This document shows, piece by piece, positions 36,569 to 49,000 of a stretch of DNA of 64,000 nt (position 1 is its first letter; every line of letters starts with the position of its first letter). The stretch spans positions 98,739,298 to 98,803,297 of the forward strand of contig CM041783.1 in assembly GCA_023374045.1 (NCBI GenBank), given 5' to 3'. A program made the position numbers and the translations under genes. The DNA comes from Limonium bicolor. Its lineage: Eukaryota > Streptophyta > Magnoliopsida > Caryophyllales > Plumbaginaceae. The notes under the pieces were generated by a model. The model was not told where the DNA came from. It did not search any database and worked only from the letters and a program-made list of their open reading frames with translations.

Positions 36569-37912
36569 GTATGATTTCCTCATGCTCTGTATCCTAACTT
36601 GGTTACCCGATTTTTGTGCTTGTTTGATTGTGTGATCACCTAACAAGATAAATGCACGAATCAGATTGGTTGTACCCTCTTGGGCTTGTAATGTATTGTT
36701 TGTGGATGAATGGTATTTTGAGATTAAAGTTTGTATAATTCATGAAATGGGTGTTTGTAAATGAATTGCTTGATTGTGATTATGTATGGTAGTGCGACTC
36801 ATAGTTGAGTCTTGTTTGAGTAGAGACTCGTAGAAAGAGTCAAGTTGTGAACTAATAAAAATGTGGAAACACACTACAACTATCAAACCAATACACAATA
36901 ACATAAACCAATGAACTCACTAGAACGTGAGAAAGTATACGGGAGTAGTAAACTCCCGATAACGATTAGAGAACCGAATCGATTTAAACCACATAGTAGA
37001 TAATAGTGGAAGTATATGAGTAACCTCTAACTAGAGGAATGATAATTGTTCAAATCATGAACCTTGAGTGAGTAAAGCATGGTAAGGGGTCACCAAACCC
37101 CTTAGAAACATAGTCAAACCCCAATGAGAGGAACCGACTAAATGAACAACGTCCCGAACTTGAGAGTATTCGATAAGTCGGGTAAGACCCTAAATCTTAG
37201 AATACTAAACATTGAGAATTCCCTAAGCCAATAGATGTTATCGAGAGAGATACCTCTAGGATGATCCTTGAGATTATGAAATGACTTTGAGAGTGGAGTT
37301 TTAGGAATTTGAGTAGTCCGGTAGAGAACTGGACATTTGTGAACTTGAGGAGCTAAATGCATAGCTCCTTTTGTATTTGTAAGCCTGGTGGTGGGTCTTG
37401 TGTATGACCCTGCCCGGAGGTCATGGCTAAGACTTAAAAGATGCCTTTGAGTATTGAGAATTGAATTGAGAACTTGAGTATTTTAGTATTGATTTGAGTA
37501 TGTGAGTGTTGAGTATTGAGTAGTGACTTGAGGGACTTAAGAATTTGAGTTGAGTGGAGAATTGAGTTGAGTATTGTAGACCTTGTTGAGATTATGAGTA
37601 AGAGTACCCAAGAGAGTGGGTAAGACATTGAGCAATTGAGTAAGGCATAGTGAGGTAGAAACCCTCAAGCCTAAGTAAAGATCAAATTAAACTAACCCCT
37701 TGATGTGTGTGTTACTGTATGTGTTCTTCAATGAACCTTTATTGTGTTGACATACATATATAATGTATTGTTGTCTTTCATGCTGTTTGAACTAAAATGA
37801 ACCGCATGCTCGCAACCAAATAGTCGGCGTACCCTCGCTAGTACGCGGGGTATGCGGATTTCATATGCAGCAATTTTGCTGAGCCCCTAGAGGCATCGTT
37901 TTTATTTTACAG
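36569..37912 (+). promoter_or_regulatory. Intron-like segment in LTR G
   Basis: Donor taag|gtatgatttcctcatgc, acceptor tttttattttacag|gaac; 1344 bp. The gcgtaccctcgctag / gcggggtatgcgg hairpin block is at 37825-37892. Confidence 0.5.
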
Positions 37913-38347
37913 GAACATTGAAGCTGATCAACCGTTCGAGAGTAGGACGGGGCTGTAGTAAATATGGGTAGCTGCTTGAGAATTGTATTTGTTGTGTTAT
38001 GGGATTGTAAGACCGAACGGTCATCCATAGACTTGAGAATTGTAGAACTCGGTATAGCATTGAACGAATATTGTATTGTAAATTTATGGATTGAAGTTGT
38101 AATTGAATTGAGATTTGACTAAGGAAAGGAATGTGTAGTTGGTTGTAGTGCTCGGTATGTGAGACCCATCAGACCGGTATTGTATGTGTATTGTTTGTCG
38201 GATTCGATTTGGCCTTGCTAGGCACATGGGTGACTAGCGGCATTGTGTCACCTCCGGTTGTAGTTTGGAATTTCGCTGCATTATGGTTGGTAATTGAGAC
38301 GGGTTAGGAGATAACGGTGTGATTACCGGTTGGGGTGTTACAAAAAG

Positions 38348-38375
38348 TGGTATCAGAGCGAAGTATCGCTCTGAT
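38348..38375 (+). promoter_or_regulatory. PBS of element G folded in a hairpin
   Basis: PBS tggtatcagagc is at 38348-38359. The hairpin is at 38352-38375 with 10-bp arms ATCAGAGCGA and TCGCTCTGAT and loop AGTA. Confidence 0.88.
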
Positions 38376-41300
38376 GGCCTACATACCGAGTTAGGAATTA
38401 GAGACTTAGGGCTAAGGGTTGAGTGTTAGCGTGTGAGGTACGCTAGTTAGGAACTTCCAGTGTAATCTGGATACCTACATAACCAATCCCGCCCTCTGCA
38501 ACCCCCAATATAAAGTTGGGAGAAGAACGCCAGGGAGATGGAAAGACCTCTCTTACTCGGGAAACCCGATCTGGCAGTTGGAAATAATTTGTAATAGAAA
38601 GAACCAGTCATACGGTAGATTCCAAGAACAGGAATCCCGAAGACGGTTCCCGTTTGAACGACCATGACCGTACTTAACGGCAGATGGTTGAAGATCCAAA
38701 CCAGAGGATAACTAAATTTGCGGCACCATGGGGCGACGTGCTTCGCAGTCGCGAGAACCATGCATACCCGACAAGAAGGGAAGCATAACTACGCAATGGA
38801 GCGAAAAGGGCGGAGTAACAAAACCCGAGACCAGAGAGTCTGCGGACTGCAATGCGTGATAATACCAACAACGGTACAGAAACGACTAAGGAATTAGTCG
38901 AGGTCGGATAAACTCCAAACCTATAACGGCAAGAGGCAGAAATACTTAAATAAAACATACACCAACAGGACTACAACGTAGCTCCTAAGGATTGGTCAAA
39001 CCTCGGTGACCACCGTAAAGGCATGGGAACGAGCAACGAAGCAAGGTACTGAGAGAACCACAAGTATCGGGAAAGCACCCGAATTAGCGACAACCATGTC
39101 AAGAACACTGATAAGTACTTAGGAGATCGATCACTCAGATCAAAAATGGATGAAAGATCCAATAAAACCACCAAGTGTTGATGAAAACAATACCGTAATC
39201 GGTATTTGCTAACCTGAAAACCGACGTACCCGCGCACTTGCCAAGGCAAGTGCAGCAACAAAAAGGTAAATTAGGAGACTCTTAACAACCAACAAATACT
39301 TACTAAAGCACCACCATGAAGATTGAAGCAAACATAGGATCACTAATCCTAAGAACTTGAAGAAGGAAACCTTGGAAAGGCCTAACGGCCCGACCATCAT
39401 ATTAAGAACGTACCAGTCAGCAAGAAGCTGAACTTGGTCAAAACCTTGGACTTGGCAATGTCAGGAAGATTTTCTCTTGAACTCAAATTTTTATTTCAAA
39501 CCTAAACCTTTTCTTTCAAACACAAACCTTTCTTTTTAAACCTAGCTTTTAAAACCAAACTACAAGAGTTACGGTGAGTATCATAGAATGATACAAGAGG
39601 AGCCAACAATAGAATACTTCACCTAGGCGTGTGACGAGCACTACGAATGTACCCAAATACAGGATGTGGGACGACCACACTTCGAAGGAGCTTGTGGGCC
39701 TGACAGACCATTGTGAGTTAGTCAGGTAAGTGGTAACGTACCAATAAGGTACCCCATGTATGTATACATGTAGTGTACGAAACACGGGAGGTAGTCAACT
39801 CCGTTCTACGGACCATAAGTGAATTCAAACCCGAACAGTTGGATACCTCGAACAAGCGAAGGAACTCAGATTAGCTTACAAGCTAAAGGAGTCAAGAACT
39901 TACTCCAGGAGGATAATTAAGAGTTAAAAGTGCGAGAAGCACTAGTAATTGATAAAGACATTGGATATTTCTCAAAAATCTTGAAATAAATGTATGGAAT
40001 AGCTGGAATGAATGACCGGTCTAAAACCGGTAAAGCAAACGCCTAACATGAACACACAATGTTCAAGGAACAAAGTGAAGTACCCAGAGTGATCATCTAA
40101 GGTACCGGAGGATACCGTTCACCACCGAAGGAAATACTAAACAGGACAATCTGAAATCCAGAACCGCAATGCGGAGAAGACAAAACGTACTCAAATGTTA
40201 GCCGGATGTAACGGCATAATCAATAACACCAAGGGGCAATCCATAAAGGGTGTGACAGTCAACATAGTTGAACGAAGTGTCGTAATAAGAGCACCGGAGC
40301 TATAACGAACACTCGGTTAGAACACCTAAGGGATCCCACTCACCAGGGGATACCCTAAACTTATAAATGATACCAATCAATGCCAGGACACTTGAAGGGC
40401 ATCCAACGGACGGAAACGTGATGCACTAATCCTATCAAGGAGCCAGATAATACCTCCAAGCCATTTTATGGCGTACGGAGAAGCAATGCTTGTGATCAGC
40501 CTAAAATGAGCAAAGCTCTAGGCAACATGGCCAGTGAGCCAGGAACCCATTACAATACAAATTCAACGGTTGCAAAACCATTGTGAATCATAGGAAGAGT
40601 TGCCAAGAATGGCACCAGTAAGATTGTTTAATAACCAACGAGTAGGGATACCCCTCGTTATTGTGAGACCGCTAGAGCGGTGAACACATACATTCCAAGA
40701 AGGGACTACCATCAATGAATATCTGATAATACATCTCTTTCAGAACTACTAATGTAGTGGAGCTTGAGCATCAAGTCATTGCTCAGCAAAAATTGTAACA
40801 AATGAAGCCAAAGAGTGCTTTGATAGCAATTGGCAGAAATCGAGGAGTAATCGGTTAAGAAGAAATACGTGAAGTACGAACCTGAAGTGTGAAACCAGTA
40901 ACGCTCAAGGAGCTTAGAGATATATAAGAATGTCATATGCCATAATCAGCCATGTAAATGGTGAACCATTGTCTAATGGTAGACATACATGAGCGGAAGC
41001 TAATGATATAGCGGATGCCATGGAAACCAAGTTCGTAAGCAAACACAAATATGATGCGCAGCAAGCGACAAATACATGTGAATAAATCACACAATAATAT
41101 GGAGTTGATGAATAAAGATGGTAGACAAACCTGGCAGCAAGGAAACAATGTGCATTCCTATTGCAATCGCATAAGTGATTTACCGCCAAGCGTTTACGCC
41201 TCTACACTCTGTAGGACTAAGTGTTTTGGTCTTGCGCTTGTGCAGTAATGATCGAGTGGGATAGCTAGGAATATGGGAAAATGTCAATTGTAGTAAAAGT

Positions 41301-41585
41301 AGAAGGAAACTTATGAAAGTCATGAGGACCGATGCAGAGAAAATGCAAGGTCATACAAGTAAAGAACACTTGTACAGAACCAATTGAACTAGCGTAGTTC
41401 AAAAGCCAATGGTGACAAAGGAAGCACTACAACTAAGTAGTGGCTCACCCTCAATCGACATAAGTCGGAAGAATCAAGTGAATAACCACGAAAGTACACA
41501 ACAGTATGTTTATAGATTCCTAAAGAGCTGGATAGAAAATCCGAAGCTCATTGAATTCGCGTACGGTAAAAGAATACCACGCTTT
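38376..41585 (+). mobile_element. Non-coding internal region of element G
   Basis: 3.2 kb with no gag or pol trace on either strand. It is related along its length to 46031-49220 of element H (taggaacttccagt, gggcgac-tgctt-gcagtcgcgagaac, cgcacttgcc-ggcaagtgcag, and the 39600-39820 block). Short minus-strand ORFs are not conserved. With LTRs longer than the internal region this is a LARD-like, non-autonomous element. Confidence 0.75.
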
Positions 41586-43549
41586 TAATACCCCGGACCT
41601 AATAATGGTGATTTAATTACTCTAATAAAATTATTAATGGCCTAATGGTGCCTAAAGAGTATTGGTAAAAAGAATAAAACCAAAAGCAAGAGAAAACGCT
41701 TGAAAAGCGAAAAACGCTAAAATGCGCATTAAATGAAAATAAGAGATATATGATCTCGTAAGGGTCCGAGATGGATTCCTAAGGCTTAGTTAGGCCTAAT
41801 TAGTATACGGGAATGATTCCCGAAGAAAACGGATCCAAATAATGGATTAAAACGCTAATTAAGCATAAAAGCACATTTTTCGAGAAAACCCGAAAACGTG
41901 ACTTTAAGCGGTCAAACAGACCCGTAGAAATTATAGTTGATTAAATAACTATAAATAAGTGTTAATGGAAGCTTAATAACCATTAAAATTAATTAAATGG
42001 CAAAATTCCGGAAAACAGACCCGGTAAATGAATAGTGTCGAAACCGGGAGACGAAACACGTTTAATTCGAAAAGACGAAAAAAACGACCCGGACTATTAA
42101 TTAATGTGGGCCGGTTTTAATTAATATGTATACACTCATTAATAGCTTGTTAGCTAATTAGTAATGAGATGACAAAGAAATAAGTAAGTAAAGTAAATAG
42201 TGAATAGTAAAAGCAACTTAAATACACTCTCTCACCTCCTTCTTTCTTATTCTCACGTTTGCCCAGCCCCTGCACCACCACCTCCATCTTCAATCTCCTC
42301 TAACTTGCTCATTTCTCCACTGAATCGCACAAAAATAGTACCGTTAGATTCGTATCGGCGAGGGCTACGTTTTCCACCCCTCAAAATCTTGATTCCTCCA
42401 TCTTCACTTCCATGAGTGTTGGAGCTTTTGGAGCTTCAAGAGCTGATTCTAACTCTCCTCCACCTCCTTAATGTCTTGAGGTAATAATTAGTAAGAGCTT
42501 TGGCCATTTCAAGCTTGTTCTTGCAATTTGGGAAAATTTTCCTCACGTTGAAAATTTCTCCCGTTTCAGCCGTGAGCACCTTGACCTTGTGGAGTGTTGG
42601 AAATGCTCCATTTAATTGCCAAGCTCTCCTTTTGAATACTCTAAGGTAATATCTAAGCTAGAACCTAAAAACTAGCTCTTGAAATACTAGTTTTGTGAGG
42701 AGAAATTAAATTAATAAGCTTGATATATGTGTGTGGGGATATGATTGTAGTTGGCAATCTATGCTCCTTTTTTTTGTGAAAACAAGAAGAGAAAGATGGA
42801 GAAAAGGAAGAGGAAGAAGAGAAAGAAAAACAGAAAAACAAACAAGGTAAAAGCTCACCTTGTGTTGGTTTTATTTGCCTTGGGAAAACTTATGTTAGTG
42901 TTGTATAAACAACCTTGAACTTGAGTAGTAATGATACTACAATATTGTTAGTTGAATGAGAATGTTTAATGTGGTTTTAAGTGTGCAAACAAGCCTAGGA
43001 AACTAAGCTAGGCATATGTGTGAACCATGGGAATTTGGTGTGTTTATTAATGCCTAAACAAACAGGTGTGAGAAGTGTTGTGAGCTGTTTTAGTGTGGTG
43101 AAAATGCTAAAGAAGTAGACAAGTGCTGTCAAAATTTCCTTGGAGATTATGAACTTGGGTGTTTTATTATAAGGATGAAACTAGGTGTTTAATAGGTGCT
43201 AAGTGAGTGGTTAATGATTTGGGAAACCAAACTGAGGAGAGGTGTGTATGAGGAGTAGAAATAATGTCAATTGAAGTGCTGGAAATGGCATTATTGAATG
43301 GTAAAAGAGGGTACCAAAATCTGTTACAAGAAGTTAGAAGAACAAGAAAACTAGTTATGAAATATAAGTGATTTGGAGTGAATTAAGCATGGCTTAGTGA
43401 GTGGACTTGGTGACTAGTTTAAGGTGGTTTAGATGAGTAATTAAGTGCTAAAACATGTAGATTATAAGTGGGAAAGATTAGAAAGACAATGGTGAAAGAA
43501 TGAGGTTGTAACAGATTTGGAAAATGCCAAATCTGTAAAATCTGTAGCA

Positions 43550-43808
43550 GGGTCCGGGACCTAGTCCATGGACAAAGTCCCGTACCACCCCCTGTTTTCA
43601 TACCGAGAGTTCAATGCCCACTTTGGTCCGGGACTTAAGGTGAGGACAAGGTCCCGGACCACCCCATTTAAATTGGCCGAGACTGAACATTCAAGCTGGT
43701 CCGGGACTTGGGATAGGGACAAGGTCCCGGACCATGTGTTAAAAACCACCCGAGAGTTAGCTAATGCATTGGTCCGGGACTTAGGTATGGACCAAGTCTC
43801 GGACCACC
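43550..43808 (+). repeat. GC-rich hairpin array in LTR H
   Basis: Four units of ggtccgggac-tt facing aagtcccggacc or aggtcccggacc, about 65-70 bp apart. Confidence 0.88.
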
Positions 43809-44135
43809 CCCAGAATCATGCCGTGAGTGTTTTAAAGGTTGTAAATGATGGGGGTTTAAATGTTAATGATGTTATAAGATGTTAAGGCCTTGTTTGGTGA
43901 CATGTAAAGGCCCTAGGAAGTGTGAGAAAATGTTAGAAGTGAGTGTGAAGTAAGAACTCAAATTAATAAAAGTAAAACCGAGATAACGGGGATAACGGGG
44001 TAAGTACGGGAGTAACATTTAAATATGCTCCGTATGACCTTAGTATTAATAATAATGTTTGAAACGTTGTCAGAGAATCGTGTGTGACCCGAGCATGGTG
44101 AGATGACACGGTAAAAGTAAAAACCCCGGTGAAAG

Positions 44136-45647
44136 GTATGATTTTCTCATACTCCGCGTGCTAACCGAGTTACGTTGATTTGTGTGTTTGTGTGCTGGCT
44201 TAATCAAGATTAAAGCATGAAAATAATCCCTTGTTTGATTATGTATGTCATGTTGTATGTTGAATGAGCTAACATACTTGTATGCCGGTGTGGTCTAACA
44301 TAGTGTAAAGACCGACACATAGTGAGTAACGTTTGGCTAGAGACCCGTAGATCAGGTGGATGCTTATGATAACGAAAATGTGCAAACACACAAACTATCC
44401 GTTAAAGTATAACGATAACGCAAACATATGAACTCCCTAGAATGTGAGGAGAAGTACGGGTTGAGTAAATACCCGATAATGGTTAGAAAACCACATTGAA
44501 ACAATCCACGAAACAAATGAGAGTGGAAAGATAAGTGAACCTCCTTCAAGAGGATTTAAGATAGTTCGAAGATGTGAACTAGTGAAGAAGGTAAAAGAGA
44601 CCTGAGGGATTAGTAACTCCCTTGAGACATGGTCGACCTCCTATATGAGGATTTTACGCGGTATTATAAATAACCGAAAGTATGAGTAAAGTAAAGGTAC
44701 GGGTAACTCTTAAAACCTAAGATTAACCAAACTTAAGTAATGTTCCCAAGGTCATTAGAAACATCGAGTGTGATGCTTCTAGACTAATATACACAATATT
44801 ATTATAACTCCGAGAGAGGAGTGTACGGGATTGTAAGTAGTCCGAGAGCAGTCGGCCTAAGTAAAAGAGCTTGGAACTAAGAGAGAGTTCCGTGAGCTAG
44901 TTGAACCTTCCCACCATGCTAGACCCAGAGTAGGGTCGAAACCGGGGAAGTAAGACTATGCTAGAGAGCCATGAGTTTTGGCCTAAGTATGTATTAAGAG
45001 TAACAAGCGTGACGTAGGAGACCTGTAGTGTCTCGAGAATCTACAAGAGCTTGAGTATAAATAACCCAAGAGTGTGGGTGAGATAATGAGTATAAATAAC
45101 CCAAGAGTGTGGGTGAGATAATGAGTGTAAATAACCCAAGAGTATGGGTGAGATAATGAGTATAAATAACCCAAGAGTATGGGTGAGATAATGAGTATAA
45201 ATAACCCAAGAGTGTGGGTGAGATAATGAGTGTAAATAACCCAAGAGTATGGGTGAGATAGTGAGAATAAGTAACCCGAGAGTGTGGGTGAGTATAGTAC
45301 GAGTAGCCCAAGAGAATGGGTGTGTATATGAATAAGTACCCGAGAGAGCGGGTGAGGTATTGAATAAGTAAACAAGGCATAGTGATGGAATAACCCTCAA
45401 GGCCTAAGAGTAACCAGTTACCACTAACAACCTTGTTATGTTAGTTAGGAATCGTGTTCCGTGATTGGGTGTAGATTCCTTGAGTAATACACATATATAT
45501 TGTATTGCTATGATGCATGTTGTTTGACTAATGAACTCCATGTATATCCGACTAAGTGGTCGGCGTACCCCGGTTAGCGCTCGGGGTATGCGAATTTCAT
45601 ATGCAGCGTTAAGCTGAGCCCCTAGGGGCGATGTTTTTATTTTACAG
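44136..45647 (+). promoter_or_regulatory. Intron-like segment in LTR H
   Basis: Donor gaaag|gtatgattttctcat, acceptor tttttattttacag|gtac; 1512 bp. The extra length is mainly the tandem repeat at 45048-45370. Confidence 0.5.
45048..45370 (+). repeat. Tandem repeat of about 33-35 bp, some nine copies
   Basis: The unit carries gagtataaataacccaaga followed by gtgtgggtgagataat. LTR G has a single related copy (gagtaagagtacccaagaga at about 37596), so the array grew in H. The three overlapping minus-strand ORFs of about 120 codons are made of the repeat. Confidence 0.9.
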
Positions 45648-46002
45648 GTACACCGAAGATGTTACCGTTTGAGAGTAGGACGGGGTCGGTGGGTTGCATG
45701 GGTAGTAGTTTTAATTACTTATGCATTTGAATGAGGTGTAAGTCCGAGTATGTTATCGGCATCCGTATATTGTAGACTCGGTATAGTAAAGAAGTGAAAT
45801 GAGTATTGTATTTGTGTCGTGTATTCGGTTGTTCCAGTCCATCAGACCGTTACTGCATGAGAGTTAGGCCAGGTTAGCCACATGGGTGGCTAACGGCGTT
45901 GTTTCACCCCTCGTTGTGATTAGAGTTCCGCTGCGTGAGTAAGAGTATTTAGAATCGGTTTAAGAGGTAATGACGAGATTAACGGTTGGGGTGTTACAAA
46001 AA

Positions 46003-46030
46003 TGGTATCAGAGCGAAGTATCGCTCTGAT
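46003..46030 (+). promoter_or_regulatory. PBS of element H folded in a hairpin
   Basis: PBS 46003-46014; hairpin 46007-46030 identical to that of G. Confidence 0.88.
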
Positions 46031-49000
46031 GGCTGGAAATACCGAGCTTAGGAAATACCGAGTTAGGAATTAGAGACTTAGGGCTATGGGTTGAGTGGTA
46101 GCGTGAGAGATGCGCTAGTTAGGAACTTCCAGTATGATCTGGATACCTACAATACCAAACCCTCCCTCCACAACCCCCGTATTAAAAGTATGAGAGACGG
46201 GAAACCCGATCTGGCACTTATTTAATGTTTTAATATGAACCAGAACCTGTCATGCGGTAGGTCCCGAGAACCGGAAACCCCGGATATGGATTCCGCTGGA
46301 ACGACAATAACCGCACACAATGGCGGGAGGTCGAGACATCCTAAATCCAAGGAGACCAGAATTTGTGGCAGCCTGGGGCGACATGCTTAGCAGTCGCGAG
46401 AACCCAGCTGGTCGAGCAGCAGCAAGAAGGAAGTACTAACCGCGCAGCAAGCGAATTAATGAGAAGCAACCAAACCGAGACACATGTCTACGGACCGCCA
46501 TAGTTAAATAATACTACCAACGGTATACCAACCAATTAAGAACCTAGCTGAGAGTAGGTACACCCACCCTGCCACACCCGAAGAGGTTGCAATACTTAAC
46601 TGATATAGCTTAAACAGCTACGAGCATAACTACGGGATATACCCGAATAGGACTACAGAAGTAGTACCTAAATAAGTTAAACCTCGGTAACCACAGTAAA
46701 GAGGTGAGAACGAGCAACGAGGTAGATCATGGAACTAAATAATTAAGGAACTCCTAGAGTGGAGAAGCACCTAAATGAATGACAGCCATGTCAAGATGAA
46801 TATGAAGCAGCTCTAAGGAGTAGTTATCCAACTAAAGGATTAAGGAAGAGCCGACAAGGCTACCAAATACAATGTGAACGATACCGTGACCGGTACGAGT
46901 TAACCCAAAACCCGCCCGAACCGCGCACTTGCCTCGGCAAGTGCAGTAATAACGGGACCGTTAAGAAGAATCTTAACAAGTGACAAGTACTTAGCAAGCA
47001 CCAAGATGGCGAACAAAGCCAATATAGCAACTTAAACCCTATGAATTGAGAAACGAAACCTTGGAAAGGCCTAAAGGCCTGACCACTGTATAAAGAACAT
47101 ACCAGTCTGCAAGAAGTCAGACTTAGTAAGAAGCAACCGACATTGAAATGCCGTGGAGATTTTATTTTTTATCTCAAATTTTCTTTCAAACAGAGAATTT
47201 TCCAAAATCTCCTAAATTTTTAAAAACCAAACCAGAGAATGACGGTAAGTTATCATAGGACGATATAAGAGGAGTTGGCAATAGAATACTTCACTTAGGC
47301 GTGTGACCGACACTACGGTATACTAAACGAGACATGGAACGACCGCACTCCGAAGGAGCTTGCGGGCCTGATAGACCAATTATGAGTTAGTCGGGTAAGT
47401 GGCAACGTATCAATAAGATACTCCATGTATGTATACAAGTAGAGTACGGAACACGGGAAGTAGCCCACTCCATACTACGGACGAAAGAGCCAATCCAAAC
47501 CAAGACAGTTGGACATCTCGAATGATCGAAGAACACAAAGAAGTTTACGAAGCTAAGGAGTCTGGAAACTAGTAAGGTAACGGACCTAAGGATATAGCGT
47601 TAATAAGTGCGAGAAGCACAGAGTATTAAGCATAGACATGAGATATGACTCAGGAATCAAGGAGGAAATACATAATGACTGGAATGAATACCAGTGTAAG
47701 CAATATGGCGAAAGCCTAAAAAGAAGATATTAATGTTCGATAACGGGATAGAGTTCCCACAGTATACTTCACTGAAGAGAATGACAACCTGACCAAGAAG
47801 GTAAAGGAAAAGTACCAAGGATCTACCCAATAATGGGAGACATTACAACCTTAAACGGGATATTTCAAAATATACATAACCACAAGGCGGAGTAAGAATC
47901 TGAATATACCCATGAGTTCAAGCCAGATGTAATGGCACGACTCAAAAATACCCCAGAGCAATCCGTGAAGGGTACCGAAGTCAACAGTAGTTGAACGAGA
48001 TATCGTGTTCAGAACACAAGTGTTTAAGCAAACACTCGGGTAGAACCCGAAGGGATCCCTCGTAACACGGGATACCCTAAATTGCCAGAGGGCATGAATT
48101 AATATTAAAATACGAAAGGGCCTTCCATGTCCGGAAGTGTGATGAGACAACCATATCAAAGAGCCCAGAAATACCTCCTAACTATTTAATGGCATACGGA
48201 GAAGAAACCTATATAAATAGCCGCATGGAGCATGACTCGAGGCAAGGTGGCTTGTAAGCCGATAAAACCAACTACAATACGTAGATCCAAACGTTGTAAA
48301 CATATGCATAAAGGCATAAGAGTTATTGTGGAGCACGAACCACTACCTTAGAGTGGGGACACCACTTGTTATTGTGGAGCCTACGGAGCGGTAATTACGT
48401 GAATCCTCCAGAGAAAGGCTACCACCTAAGTATGTAATGTGAAACCGCTAGAAATAGGTATAGAAAGGCGTTGATAGCAGTGGAAAGAAACCGAGAGAGT
48501 AATCGGATTAGTAGTAAACACTGTATGTGTGCAGTATGAATTACAGAGTAAACGATGTGCAGTAAGCGTGAAGAGTTTGGAGTAATATATTTTATTGAGC
48601 CAAGTGAATGGCAAGCCATAGTATAAATGGCGGGAGTACATGAGCGGAAGCTAAAGTAGTAGCGGATGCCATATAAGCGAATGTTGTAATGAGTAGAGCA
48701 TGATACACAGTAACAAATAATGATACGGAGCTGATGAGAAAATGTGGTAAAGGAGACATGTTCATTCCTATCTCATGAGAGATTTACTGTCAAGGGTTTA
48801 CGCTTCTGCACTCTGTATGACTGAGTGTTTTGGTATTGCACTTGTGCGGTAATGATCGAGTGGGAGAGCCAGGAATTGATAAATGTCAACGAAGCCTGTT
48901 GAGTGAGAATCTAGAGAAATAACCGTGCGGCCATTGGCCAAAGATGCACGAAGAATGTGGGCTGTAACCCACAGGTCCCAGGACCGGTATATAATAAACG

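Larger units (their letters stand above)
33932..38342 (+). mobile_element. LTR G (4.41 kb) of the long-LTR family
   Basis: It runs tgaaataccccaaac to ggggtgttaca, followed by a PBS. A pyrimidine-rich leader lies at 34550-34640. The leader ORF 34799-35029 starts MEEVDLHGFCPFEEK and runs through an aag|gtaata donor-like site. An aag|gtaaga site lies at 35254. 37440-37570 carries short gagtattga repeats. The last 60 bp hold the family gctgc motif. Confidence 0.88.
41586..45998 (+). mobile_element. LTR H (4.41 kb) of the long-LTR family
   Basis: The worn start taataccccggacc continues with family sequence; it ends ggggtgttaca and is followed by a PBS. It is clearly diverged from G in the first 100 bp, so G and H are separate insertions or a recombined tandem and not the two LTRs of one young element. 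The leader is pyrimidine-rich at 42220-42300. aggtaa sites are at 42479, 42644 and 42846. Confidence 0.82.

Noticed and set aside
38376..41585. Minus-strand ORFs of up to 104 codons in the internal region of G
   Set aside because: They are not kept in the related region of H and show no known motif.
44983..45400. Three overlapping minus-strand ORFs of 119-130 codons with repeated peptides
   Set aside because: Made of the 33-35-bp tandem repeat; unit lengths change and there is no independent coding evidence.
33932..45998. G and H as the two LTRs of one intact element
   Set aside because: Their first 100 bp are clearly diverged, H is followed by its own PBS and internal region, and no matching target duplication was found.
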